This document shows positions 7,537 to 15,200 of a stretch of DNA of 32,684 nucleotides, in pieces. The stretch comes from Methanobacteriota archaeon. Its GTDB lineage: Archaea; Halobacteriota; Methanomicrobia; Methanomicrobiales; Methanoculleaceae. Under the pieces are notes generated by a model, which did not search any database, was not told the origin of the DNA, and saw only the letters and a list, made by a program, of their open reading frames with translations. The position numbers were made by a program, and so were the translations under genes. Location: assembly GCA_023457135.1 (NCBI GenBank), contig JAEWMO010000010.1, forward strand, positions 1-32,684, written 5' to 3'. Every line of letters starts with the position of its first letter. Position 1 is the stretch's first letter.

Positions 7537-8838
7537 TCAGGAGGCCGGTGGAGGGAGGTCGGGGACCTCCACCTCCACGCTCCGGCCTGCAAGAGCGGCC
7601 GCAGCAGAACGGAGCCGCTCGCGCTCTGCGGCATACGTGGCCCGCAACGTCTCCTGCTGGCGCTCTGCGCGGTCTTTCGCGGATGCCGCGGCCTCGCGCT
7701 TCCGGCGCAATTCCGAGAGCCGCGCCACGAGGCGCTCCTCCTCGATCACGGCCGGGAGGGCGGCACGGCTCTCCTGCAACGCCGCGCGCCGGCCGGCAAA
7801 CTCCTGCTCGCGGTGCAGGGCCCGCCGCATCGCGTCGGGGAGGGCATCGGGGTCGGAGAAGAGGCGGACCTCATCCTGGTTCTTGAGGACAAGGTCCCCC
7901 CGCCCGATCATGGCAAGGGTTGGCGGCATGGCTGCCATGGTCAGCCCGACCGGATCCTCCCCGCCGTCCATGAGGCCGCCGGTGCAGGCGTTGAGAGCCC
8001 TCTCGATCGCTGTGGCTGCCCCGGCCTCCCCCGCCTTTTCGGCCACCTTCTCCGCTTTCCGGAAGACATGGACGGCGGAGGCCCGGAGGACCGCGAGTTC
8101 CCGCCCGGCCTCTTCGGTTGCGGCGTCGAGCTCCCGGATCTGCTCGTCAACCTCCTGGAGCCGGCCAAACTCGGGGCGTGATCTGAGGGCGGCAAGGCTC
8201 TCTTCGGCCTCCTTTATCCCCCTCTCCGCCTCCCCAAGTGCCGTCCCGGACTCCAGAACCCGGGTAGAGGCAGCCGGGTACTCATCGCGGACCCGGACAA
8301 GGGATGCATACGACTCCCGGGCAACCGCCGCTTTCTGCCGGTCCGCCCGGGCACGTGCGATCACCTCCGTCATCGTGTTGATCTCCCGCCCCAGATCCTT
8401 GACACCGGTGCGCACCTCCTTCATCTCGTCGGGGTAGAGGGCGGAGAGGTACTTTCCCTGCCCTTTCAACGCCCTGAGCGCACTCTTCAAGGTCTCGGCG
8501 GCAACGGCGTAGAAGGCCTCAGGGTCGCCGGAGGGGTCACGGGCGAGGATCTGGGCCATGGACTTCGTGAACCCCGGCAACGCCTTCTTTGAGATGTCGC
8601 GGAGCCGGGGGGGGACCTCCTCGGCACCCTCCGCCGTCTCCATGCGGGCGACGACATTGCGGAGGTGGTCGAGGGCACCCGTGATCGCCTCCCGCGACGG
8701 GGCCGTCGCGTTCAGAAGATCGTCTTCGATCTCCTCCTCGCGGGCATCCAGCCATGCGGGGAGAGCGTCGAAGGAGAGTTCCAGACTCTCCTCCACCGGT
8801 TCCGTCCGCCGGAAGAGGTCTCGTAGTTGCTTGAACAT
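7537..8838 (-). CDS. Large coiled-coil cytoplasmic protein, function unknown
   Basis: This 433-residue protein has no signal peptide or membrane segment and is very rich in Glu, Arg and Ala. Long heptad-type stretches occur around residues 160-270 and 350-420, for example EVDEQIRELDAATEEAGREL and RERLRSAAAALAGRSVEVEV near the end. A less helical insert with GGLMDGGEDPVGLTMAAMPP lies around 285-310. The organisation resembles a coiled-coil scaffold or SMC-like hairpin without an ATPase head. I do not recognise a family. The ATG at 8838 lies 44 nt after the nadM stop, so it is probably the third gene of the larB-nadM operon. Confidence 0.7.
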   Translation of the reverse strand: MFKQLRDLFRRTEPVEESLELSFDALPAWLDAREEEIEDDLLNATAPSREAITGALDHLRNVVARMETAEGAEEVPPRLRDISKKALPGFTKSMAQILARDPSGDPEAFYAVAAETLKSALRALKGQGKYLSALYPDEMKEVRTGVKDLGREINTMTEVIARARADRQKAAVARESYASLVRVRDEYPAASTRVLESGTALGEAERGIKEAEESLAALRSRPEFGRLQEVDEQIRELDAATEEAGRELAVLRASAVHVFRKAEKVAEKAGEAGAATAIERALNACTGGLMDGGEDPVGLTMAAMPPTLAMIGRGDLVLKNQDEVRLFSDPDALPDAMRRALHREQEFAGRRAALQESRAALPAVIEEERLVARLSELRRKREAAASAKDRAERQQETLRATYAAERERLRSAAAALAGRSVEVEVPDLPPPAS

Positions 8839-8841
8839 GAT

Positions 8842-8883
8842 TCACCCGATTATGGCGGCCATCCCCATCAGGGTTCCGCCCAT
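8842..8883 (-). CDS. Possible 13-codon micro-ORF between nadM and the coiled-coil gene
   Basis: The minus strand reads ATG to TGA for MGGTLMGMAAIIG. Its ATG overlaps the nadM stop as TGATG, and its stop lies 3 nt before the ATG of the next gene at 8838. It would fill the whole nadM/coiled-coil gap with translated sequence. It is small enough to be chance; the perfect fit between two coupled genes is the only argument for it. Confidence 0.2.
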   Translation of the reverse strand: MGGTLMGMAAIIG

Positions 8884-9389
8884 CAGTCGCTCCCTGCGAT
8901 ACGCTGGAGGCGCTCCACACCGTGGATCTCGCGGATGACGTCCACCACGGCCTGGGGGACCAGGTGCTCCCAGGATTCGCCGTCGAGCATCCGCTGCCGG
9001 ATGACGGTGCCGGAGTGCGTCAACCGTTCATACATGTCGGGCGACTGGACATCGACCCCTGCCTCGGTGAAGAGCTGCATGACGAGAGGGTTCGAGGAGT
9101 AGACCGTATCGAACGGCGGGGTCATCGCCCGGACGTGGGCAACCCAGAGGGCGTTGCGCTGGACGTCCTCGATCGGGATGACGTAGAACGGGCAGTCGAG
9201 GTCCGCGAGCGCCCGGGTCAGCATCAGCACCCGTTCCCCGGCCGTAAACGGATTCGCCACAGTGTGGGAGACCTGGGCGCTCCCCACCCCGATGACGATC
9301 TCGTCGGCAGAGCAGGCTATCCGCTCCAGCACCGACTGGTGGCCGTTGTGATAGGGCTGGAACCGCCCGATGTAGAACCCCCGGCTCAT
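8883..9389 (-). CDS. nadM: Archaeal nicotinamide-nucleotide adenylyltransferase
   Basis: This 168-residue enzyme transfers AMP from ATP to NMN (and often nicotinate mononucleotide), giving NAD or NaAD in the cytoplasm. The N-terminal nucleotidyltransferase motif GRFQPYHNGH (residues 7-16) and the C-terminal HSGTVIRQRM (ISTxxR-type motif) are both intact. Length fits archaeal NadM. The start at 9389 is chosen because homologs begin just before the GRFQP motif. It overlaps the stop of larB by 4 nt (ATGA). That neighbourhood matters because LarB uses NaAD as its substrate. Confidence 0.93.
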   Translation of the reverse strand: MSRGFYIGRFQPYHNGHQSVLERIACSADEIVIGVGSAQVSHTVANPFTAGERVLMLTRALADLDCPFYVIPIEDVQRNALWVAHVRAMTPPFDTVYSSNPLVMQLFTEAGVDVQSPDMYERLTHSGTVIRQRMLDGESWEHLVPQAVVDVIREIHGVERLQRIAGSD

Positions 9390-10159
9390 CTCCGTTTGCC
9401 CCCGTGGGCGACCTGCGCGGCAAACGCGCCTGCCGTGAACCCGGCGTCGATGTTCACGACCACAAGCACCGAGCAGGCCTGGAGCATGCTCGCAAGCGCC
9501 GCTTCGCCGCCGCCCATGTAGCCGTAGCCGGTGCTCACGGGAACACCGATCACCGGCCGGTCGACGAGTCCTGCAACGATCGCGGGAAGCGTCCCCTCCC
9601 GCCCGGCGGCCACGATGAAGACGTCTGCCGGTATCAGGTCCTTTAACGCCGAGAAGAGGCGGTGGATCCCCGCCACCCCGACGTCGTAGGCGGTCCTGAC
9701 CTCGCACCCCATCTCCTCGGCGATCAGCCTCGCCTCCTCGGCGACGGGGATGTCGGATGTCCCTGCCGTGAGGATGGCGACGGTCCCGACCCGGGGGCCG
9801 GGCTCGCCGCCCGTCGAGAGGATGACGGCTCGTGCCGCCTTCCGGTACTCCATCCGGACGTCCGGCGGCAGCCGTGCCTGCAGGGCGGCAAGGTGCTCGG
9901 CCGAGACCCTCGTCGCAACGCACCGGCCGGCCGCCTTCACCTGCGCGAGCATGATCTCTGCAAAGCCCGCGGGCTCCTTTCCTTCGGCGAGCACCACCTC
10001 CGGCATCCCGCAGCGCACGCTCCGCCCGGTGTCGATCCGGGCCATGCCGTCGATCACCTCGATGCGGAGGCCTTCGAGGGCTTCCGCCGCCTCGTCCTCA
10101 GATACCTCGCCGTTACGATACATCCGGAGGATGTCCCTGATGGTGGCATTCGGCAGCAT
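9386..10159 (-). CDS. larB: Nickel-pincer cofactor biosynthesis protein LarB
   Basis: This 257-residue protein has a C-terminal PurE-like (AIR carboxylase) domain, with VGTVAILTAGTSDIPVAEEA around residues 123-142 and a glycine-rich GVPVSTGYGYMGGGEAALAS block around 206-225. LarB carboxylates the pyridinium ring of nicotinic acid adenine dinucleotide and releases AMP, the first step of the pincer cofactor made for LarA-type racemases. The N-terminal 100 residues match the LarB-specific extension. LarC and LarE are not in the window. It is the first gene of a minus-strand operon with nadM. Methanogens commonly have LarB whether or not they have a known LarA. Confidence 0.92.
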   Translation of the reverse strand: MLPNATIRDILRMYRNGEVSEDEAAEALEGLRIEVIDGMARIDTGRSVRCGMPEVVLAEGKEPAGFAEIMLAQVKAAGRCVATRVSAEHLAALQARLPPDVRMEYRKAARAVILSTGGEPGPRVGTVAILTAGTSDIPVAEEARLIAEEMGCEVRTAYDVGVAGIHRLFSALKDLIPADVFIVAAGREGTLPAIVAGLVDRPVIGVPVSTGYGYMGGGEAALASMLQACSVLVVVNIDAGFTAGAFAAQVAHGGKRR

Positions 10160-10205
10160 GTCTCACAACAAAAATAGGAGTGGAAGTATAATATTACTTC
10201 ATCTC
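10160..10205. promoter_or_regulatory. Divergent larB / 10206 promoter
   Basis: Only 46 nt separate the two start codons. A near-palindromic AGTATAATATTACT at about 10185-10198 can serve as a TATA box for the minus-strand larB transcript, and an AAAAATAG at about 10169-10176 can do so for the plus-strand gene. Both messages would be nearly leaderless. Confidence 0.35.
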
Positions 10206-10538
10206 ATGTCCTACCTTGTCTACGTCGCAGGCTTCGGCGTTGCCGTCACCGCTTTCCTGTGGCTCCGCGACCTGCGGATATTTTACCGTACCGGCCTTGC
10301 CGGCTACCGGAAGGCGGCGTACTGGGGCGTACCCTGCACGGCAATCAGCCTGCTCGGTTTCTTTGTCACGGTGTATGCCGAAGCCTGGGAATACTTCGGC
10401 CTCGGCCTGGTGCTGCTCGGCCTCTACCTCCAGGGCCGGGTCGACCGGGAGAACGTGTGGCACGGCGAAGGCACCGCGGAGCGTTTCTTCGGCAGGGCGG
10501 AGCGCACAAAAGATAAGGGTTCGCGCAAGAGACTTTAG
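10206..10538 (+). CDS. Small membrane protein with three helices, function unknown
   Basis: This 110-residue protein has three hydrophobic helices: YLVYVAGFGVAVTAFLWL at the N-terminus, a helix around TAISLLGFFVTVYA, and YFGLGLVLLGLYLQG. A short basic cytoplasmic tail ends in KDKGSRKRL. I do not recognise a named family. The start at 10206 is chosen because the upstream in-frame sequence lies antisense to larB and beyond the shared promoter. It is 14 nt upstream of hisS and probably the first gene of the hisS-top6B-top6A transcript. Confidence 0.7.
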   Translation: MSYLVYVAGFGVAVTAFLWLRDLRIFYRTGLAGYRKAAYWGVPCTAISLLGFFVTVYAEAWEYFGLGLVLLGLYLQGRVDRENVWHGEGTAERFFGRAERTKDKGSRKRL

Positions 10539-10552
10539 TTCAGGAGAATACG

Positions 10553-11785
10553 ATGCTTCAAAAACCACGGGGAACACGGGACTTTTTACCCGACGAGATG
10601 GAACGGCGGCGGCTGATCGAGCGGCGGATGCGTGAGGCGGCCCGCCGGTGGGGATACCGGGAGGTCTGCACCCCCGACTTCGAGAACCTCGAACTCTTCA
10701 CGATGAAGTCCGGCGAGGGGATCATCCAGGAGATGTATGTCTTCGAGGACAAGGGCGGCAGGCAGCTGACGCTCCGGCCGGAAGTGACCGCGGCGGTGCT
10801 GCGGATGTACGTCAACGAGGGCAAGGTGCTCCCGAAACCAATCCGCTGGTGCTACTTCGCCGACTGTTTCCGCTACGAGCGGCCCCAGAAGGGGCGTTAC
10901 CGGCAGTTCTGGCAGTTCGGCGTCGAGCTGATCGGCGCGGACACCGCGAGCGCCGACGCCGAGGTGATCATGCTCGCCGACGAGGCGCTCCGGTCGAGCG
11001 GGGTCACCTTCGACCTCCACGTCGGCCACCTCGCGCCGATGAAACACCTCCTTGCCGATCTCGCCCCCGGCGACCAGCGGGCGATCATGGCGTACCTCGA
11101 CAAGCACGATAAGGATGGGCTCAAAGCCGCGCTCGTCGAGAAGGGCCTCACCCACCTCGCCGAACCCCTTGCAGCGCTCGGAGAGTGTCGCGACGTCGCC
11201 GAGGTCTTTGAGGTCGCGGGCGACGTTCCCGAACGTGCCCGGATCGAGGAGACATTTGCGCTCCTCGACTCCCAGAAGATCGCCTACCGGCCCGACTTCG
11301 GTATCGCCCGCGGGCTCGACTATTATACGGGGATGGTCTTTGAAGGGTTCGCCCAGAACCTCGGCGCCGAGAACCAGATCCTCGGCGGCGGCACCTACCG
11401 GCTCGCCCACCTCTTCGGCGGCGACGATGTCGCCTCCTGCGGGTTCGCCATAGGATTCGACCGGGTCATGGTCTCGATCGGGGACTTCGACCTCGCGAGC
11501 GGGCCGGTCGTCGGTGTCGTCTGCACGCCCGATGCACGGGCGAGGGCGCTCGAGGTCGCGAGGGCCTTCCGGGGCGCAGGGATAAGGACCGAGATCGACC
11601 TTATGCAGCGGGGGATGGGCGCCCAGCTCTCCCACGCCGCAAAGACCGCCGACTTCGCCGTGGTGCTCGGAAAGCGCGAGGTCGAGGCGGGGACGGTGAC
11701 CCTCAAGGACCTCTCCTCCGGCGAGCAGCAGGAGCGGAGCCTCGAGGACGCCATTGCTGAGGTAGTGCGGCATGGTGCTTGCTGA
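10553..11785 (+). CDS. hisS: Histidyl-tRNA synthetase
   Basis: This 410-residue class II aminoacyl-tRNA synthetase charges tRNA-His. Motif 2 is FRYERPQKGRYRQFWQFG near residue 105, the histidine-binding RGLDYYTGMVFE lies near 258, and motif 3 is in CGFAIGFDRV near 299. The final 90 residues are the anticodon-binding domain. Start and length fit the family. Its last 14 nt overlap the start of top6B, so the genes form an operon: an aminoacylation gene joined to a topoisomerase. Confidence 0.95.
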   Translation: MLQKPRGTRDFLPDEMERRRLIERRMREAARRWGYREVCTPDFENLELFTMKSGEGIIQEMYVFEDKGGRQLTLRPEVTAAVLRMYVNEGKVLPKPIRWCYFADCFRYERPQKGRYRQFWQFGVELIGADTASADAEVIMLADEALRSSGVTFDLHVGHLAPMKHLLADLAPGDQRAIMAYLDKHDKDGLKAALVEKGLTHLAEPLAALGECRDVAEVFEVAGDVPERARIEETFALLDSQKIAYRPDFGIARGLDYYTGMVFEGFAQNLGAENQILGGGTYRLAHLFGGDDVASCGFAIGFDRVMVSIGDFDLASGPVVGVVCTPDARARALEVARAFRGAGIRTEIDLMQRGMGAQLSHAAKTADFAVVLGKREVEAGTVTLKDLSSGEQQERSLEDAIAEVVRHGAC

Positions 11786-13574
11786 GGATCTGGCGAAACA
11801 GCAGCGAAGCATCAGCGTCGCGGAGTTCTTCGAGAAGAACAAGCACCTGCTCGGGTTCGACTCCCCGACGCGCGGGATCATCACCACCGTCAAGGAGGCG
11901 GTGGACAACGCCCTCGACGCCTGCGAGGAGGCGGAGGTCCTCCCCGACATCCTCGTCGGCATCAAAAAGGTCGACGCCGAGGTCTACCGGATCACCGTCG
12001 AGGATAACGGTCCCGGTATCGTTCCGGAGAACGTCCCCCTGGTCTTCGGGAAACTCCTCTACGGCTCCCGGTTCCACCAGATCCGGCAGAGCCGCGGGCA
12101 GCAGGGTATCGGGATATCGGCGGCGGTGCTGTATGCCCAGCTCACCACCGGCACCCCGGCGCTCGTCATCTCCCGGACGGGGGCAAAGGCGCGGGCGCAC
12201 CGGTTCGAGCTGATGATCCGGACCGAGACAAACGACCCGGAGATCGTCAGCCACGAGGAGGTCGACTGGGACCGGACGCACGGGACCCGGATCGAGATCC
12301 AGTTCAAGAGCACCCTTGCGGCAAAGAAGCGGCTGCTGGACTACCTCCGCCTGACGGCGATCGTCAACCCGCACGCCCGGCTTACGGCCGATATCGACGG
12401 TGAGATGACGGTCTTTGAGCGGGTCTCAAGCGAGGTCCCGCCGTGCCCGAAGCCCGTCCTCCCCCACCCGCACGGTATCGAGTTCGGGGCGCTGAAGCGT
12501 ATTGCTGCCGCAAACACCGGGACCGTCGAGGAGTTCCTCATCGGCAGTTTCTCCCGTGTCGGAAAGAAGACCGCCGACGAGATGATCGCTCTTGCAAAAC
12601 TCGACCCCGCCCGCGAGACAAAGAGCCTCGACGCCGAGGAGCTCAAGCGCCTCCTTGATGCCATGCAGAGCGTGAGGGTCCCTGCGCCGCTGGCGCAGCA
12701 GTGCCTCTCCCCGATTGGAGAGGACCTGATCTGCAAGGGGCTTGAGAAGGAGATCCAGCTCGACTTCGTCAGCGCCCGCACCCGGCCGAGTTCGGTCTTC
12801 GGCGGGCACTCGTTCGTCATCGAGGCGGCGATCGGCTACGGCGGCAAGATCCCTCCCGAAGGGAGCGCCCAGCTCTTCCGGTTCGCAAACCGCGTCCCGC
12901 TCCTCTACCAGCAGGGCGCCTGCGCGATCACGAACTGTGTTGCGCAGGTGAACTGGAAGGGCTACGGCCTCTCGCAGCAGGGGCTCCCCACAGGCCCGGC
13001 GCTCATCATGGTTCACGTGGCTTCCACAAACGTCCCCTTCACGAGCGAGAGCAAGGACGCGGTCGCGTCCATCCCGGAGATCGAGCGCGAGATCGTCCTC
13101 GTCCTCCAGGAACTCGGCCGGGAGCTCAAGAGTTACCTCTCCCGCCGGGACAAAAAGAAGCAGCAGGACGACCGTGCCCGGGCGATCTGCTCGGTCATCC
13201 CGGAGATTGCCCTGAAAGTGAGCGAGATTGTGGAACTCCCCCTGGTGGACACCTCCCCGATAGAGGGGCGGATCATGCGCAAGGTCGTCGCGAAGAAGCG
13301 GACAATCGACGGGAAGGTCCACATCCACGTGAACAACTACACGGCAAAGGAGGTCCCCCTCGTCCTCTACAACCTCTCGCGCGATAAGGCGGCGGATGCA
13401 GAGCCACGGCCGGACTTCGTGGACGAGTTTGATGGAGAATACAATAAGGTCTGGCGGTGCGTGCTTGCCCCCGGCGCGGCGTGGCGGATCGTCTACACGG
13501 GGGCGGGCGACGGGTCGCTCGATCTGCGCGGCGTTGAGGATAACGTGAAAGTAGTGGTGGATCTCGATGTCTAG
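11772..13574 (+). CDS. top6B: DNA topoisomerase VI subunit B (ATPase)
   Basis: This 600-residue subunit of the archaeal type IIB topoisomerase, with Top6A, relaxes supercoils and decatenates DNA. The N-terminal GHKL ATPase is clear: KEAVDNALDACEE (N box), VEDNGPGI (DxGxG), and SRGQQGIGISAA as the ATP lid. A helix-2-turn-helix segment and the transducer domain follow, the latter with a SQQGLPTGPALIMVHVAS stretch near residue 405. A C-terminal Ig-like extension (about 500-600) ends in DNVKVVVDLDV. The 8-nt overlap with top6A indicates coupled translation in equal amounts. Confidence 0.95.
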   Translation: MVLAEDLAKQQRSISVAEFFEKNKHLLGFDSPTRGIITTVKEAVDNALDACEEAEVLPDILVGIKKVDAEVYRITVEDNGPGIVPENVPLVFGKLLYGSRFHQIRQSRGQQGIGISAAVLYAQLTTGTPALVISRTGAKARAHRFELMIRTETNDPEIVSHEEVDWDRTHGTRIEIQFKSTLAAKKRLLDYLRLTAIVNPHARLTADIDGEMTVFERVSSEVPPCPKPVLPHPHGIEFGALKRIAAANTGTVEEFLIGSFSRVGKKTADEMIALAKLDPARETKSLDAEELKRLLDAMQSVRVPAPLAQQCLSPIGEDLICKGLEKEIQLDFVSARTRPSSVFGGHSFVIEAAIGYGGKIPPEGSAQLFRFANRVPLLYQQGACAITNCVAQVNWKGYGLSQQGLPTGPALIMVHVASTNVPFTSESKDAVASIPEIEREIVLVLQELGRELKSYLSRRDKKKQQDDRARAICSVIPEIALKVSEIVELPLVDTSPIEGRIMRKVVAKKRTIDGKVHIHVNNYTAKEVPLVLYNLSRDKAADAEPRPDFVDEFDGEYNKVWRCVLAPGAAWRIVYTGAGDGSLDLRGVEDNVKVVVDLDV

Positions 13575-14655
13575 AGAAGAGATGGATGCGCTGGCAAAGG
13601 AGAGGCTTGTTCATATCGCCCGCGGGTGGTACGACCAGATGCGGGACGGAATCGTGCCGTTCATCCGCCTGCCGACGCGGACGAAGCAGAACATCGCCTA
13701 CGACGATGCAAGCGAGGTCTGGAAGTACGGCGAGAAGGAGAGCACCCGGGCGGCCACAAACGAGAAAGGGGCGGTCCATCTCCTGAAGATGGCCTACGTC
13801 GTCTGGTTCCTGAAGAAACAGCTCGTGGAGAACCGGTCGTCGACCTTAAGAGAGCTCTATTACATCTCCGAGGGCTGGAAGAAGGCGAAGTTCGCCGCAC
13901 AGGACGAGAGCAACCTCTTAATCGAGGACCTCGAGATCATCACCGAGGTGCAGCGCGAGGCGTTCCACCTCCGGCCGGAGGAGGACGGGGCCTCGATCTT
14001 CGGGCCCGTGCGGCTCAGGGAGACCACCCGGCGCGGTGTGAAGGAGATGCACTGCCAGGACGACGTCGGGGAGGCGGGCTACCCCATCCCGAACAACGTC
14101 GACAACCTCGAGTTCATCGACCACGATGCTAAGTTCGTCGTCGCCATCGAGACCGGCGGTATGTATGCCCGTCTGATGGAGAACGGGTTCGACGAGGATT
14201 ACGGGGCGATCCTGGTCCACCTCAAGGGGCAGCCGGCGCGGTCGACGCGCCGGGTCTTACGACGGCTCAACGAGTCGCTCAACCTCCCGGTCGTAGTCTT
14301 CACCGATGGCGACCCCTGGTCCTACCGGATCTACGCGAGCGTCGCCTACGGCTCGATCAAGAGCGCCCATATGTCGGAACTCCTGGCGACCCCTCAGGCG
14401 CAGTTCATCGGGGTGCAGCCCTCCGACATCGCCGACTACAACCTCCCCTCCGACCACCTCACGGAGCAGGACATCAACGCACTGAAGGCGGAGCTGACCG
14501 ATCCGCGGTTTGCGACCGACTACTGGCGGACCCAGATCAACCTGCAGCTCGATATGAAGCTGAAGTCGGAACAGCAGGCGTTCGCGAGCCGGGGGCTCGA
14601 CTTCGTGACGAAGGAGTACCTGCCGACGCGGCTGTCGGAGATGGGGGTTATCTGA
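13567..14655 (+). CDS. top6A: DNA topoisomerase VI subunit A (Spo11-like cleavage subunit)
   Basis: This 362-residue subunit makes the transient double-strand break. The catalytic tyrosine lies in the TLRELYYISEG motif, Tyr98-Tyr99, the second being the likely nucleophile by alignment with Spo11. The Toprim metal site is complete: a glutamate in VVAIETGGMYARL and the DGD of VVFTDGDPWSYRIY. The C-terminus matches the archaeal family length. It is the last gene of the hisS operon. A T5 run at 14713-14717 probably ends the transcript. Confidence 0.95.
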   Translation: MSREEMDALAKERLVHIARGWYDQMRDGIVPFIRLPTRTKQNIAYDDASEVWKYGEKESTRAATNEKGAVHLLKMAYVVWFLKKQLVENRSSTLRELYYISEGWKKAKFAAQDESNLLIEDLEIITEVQREAFHLRPEEDGASIFGPVRLRETTRRGVKEMHCQDDVGEAGYPIPNNVDNLEFIDHDAKFVVAIETGGMYARLMENGFDEDYGAILVHLKGQPARSTRRVLRRLNESLNLPVVVFTDGDPWSYRIYASVAYGSIKSAHMSELLATPQAQFIGVQPSDIADYNLPSDHLTEQDINALKAELTDPRFATDYWRTQINLQLDMKLKSEQQAFASRGLDFVTKEYLPTRLSEMGVI

Positions 14656-14712
14656 GAGGCTGTGGAGGTTCCCCGGCGAGGAGGTTCCGGGTACCGGCGA
14701 CGGCCTCATACT

Positions 14713-14717
14713 CTTTT
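14713..14717 (+). terminator. U-run terminator after top6A
   Basis: CTCTTTTTAG lies 57 nt after the top6A stop and a second T4 follows at about 14730. These are typical archaeal intrinsic termination signals. Confidence 0.45.
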
Positions 14718-14826
14718 TAGTCTCCCCTCTTTTAGTCGCGCATCGGGACCTTTCGCTCGCTTGAACGCCGGGACACTCACCAAGGGCGATTATCGATAGA
14801 ATGGCAACGCGATTCCTTAGCGGATA

Positions 14827-14873
14827 GAAAGTTGATTAACTTTCCCGTAGAGGGGGGTAAAAAAATATAAATA
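14827..14873 (+). promoter_or_regulatory. Distal promoter of the toxin locus with an upstream palindrome
   Basis: GAAAGTT-GATT-AACTTTC (14827-14844) is a perfect 7-bp inverted repeat 18 nt upstream of a strong TATA-like AAATATAAATA (14863-14873). The palindrome sits beside the site for TBP/TFB and could be an operator. Transcription from here would give a leader of about 300 nt before the ATG at 15201. Confidence 0.45.
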
Positions 14874-14981
14874 CATTTCGAATTAGTCCAACGGGACTTC
14901 AGAGAGATTCCATCGATAAGAGCACGTACGACCAGTAGACTTGAACAGATCTAAGACCTTTGGAGCCGTACAGCACGATTG

Positions 14982-14990
14982 AAATATATA
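14982..14990 (+). promoter_or_regulatory. Proximal TATA-like box of the toxin locus
   Basis: AAATATATA lies 27 nt ahead of 15017, the first base of the first leader hairpin. If active, it would start the RNA almost exactly at that hairpin and give a leader of about 185 nt. Confidence 0.4.
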
Positions 14991-15016
14991 CTTCACTGAA
15001 AAGCTCTATTCCAGGG

Positions 15017-15194
15017 GTTGGATTGCCTCACTCAAGTTCGCGAGGAGTCCAACAGTAAATTAACACAAGGAGAAGTAAGTGATGTTCACTTTACCCTCAA
15101 CAGCTCGGTGAACATCACAACAGCTCGTAGGCAGAGTGCATTGGCTCTCTTCGTACTTAAGAGTTTACTCGTTCTGCCTCCGGTTCCAGGGTGA
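15017..15194 (+). promoter_or_regulatory. Structured 5' leader of the toxin gene: three hairpins and a micro-ORF
   Basis: Hairpin 1 pairs GTTGGA (15017-15022) with TCCAAC (15048-15053), with an inner CCTC/GAGG. Hairpin 2 is a perfect 11-bp stem, GTGATGTTCAC (15080-15090) with GTGAACATCAC (15108-15118). Hairpin 3 pairs AGGCAGA (15129-15135) with TCTGCCT (15173-15179) around an inner CTCTT/AAGAG. AAGGAG at 15067-15072 precedes an ATG at 15082 for the 9-codon ORF MFTLPSTAR; its start codon lies inside hairpin 2. The toxin gene's own ribosome-binding site, GGTGAT, is at 15189-15194. The 545-bp gap 14656-15200 holds no larger gene. Confidence 0.5.
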
Positions 15195-15200
15195 TGAGCA

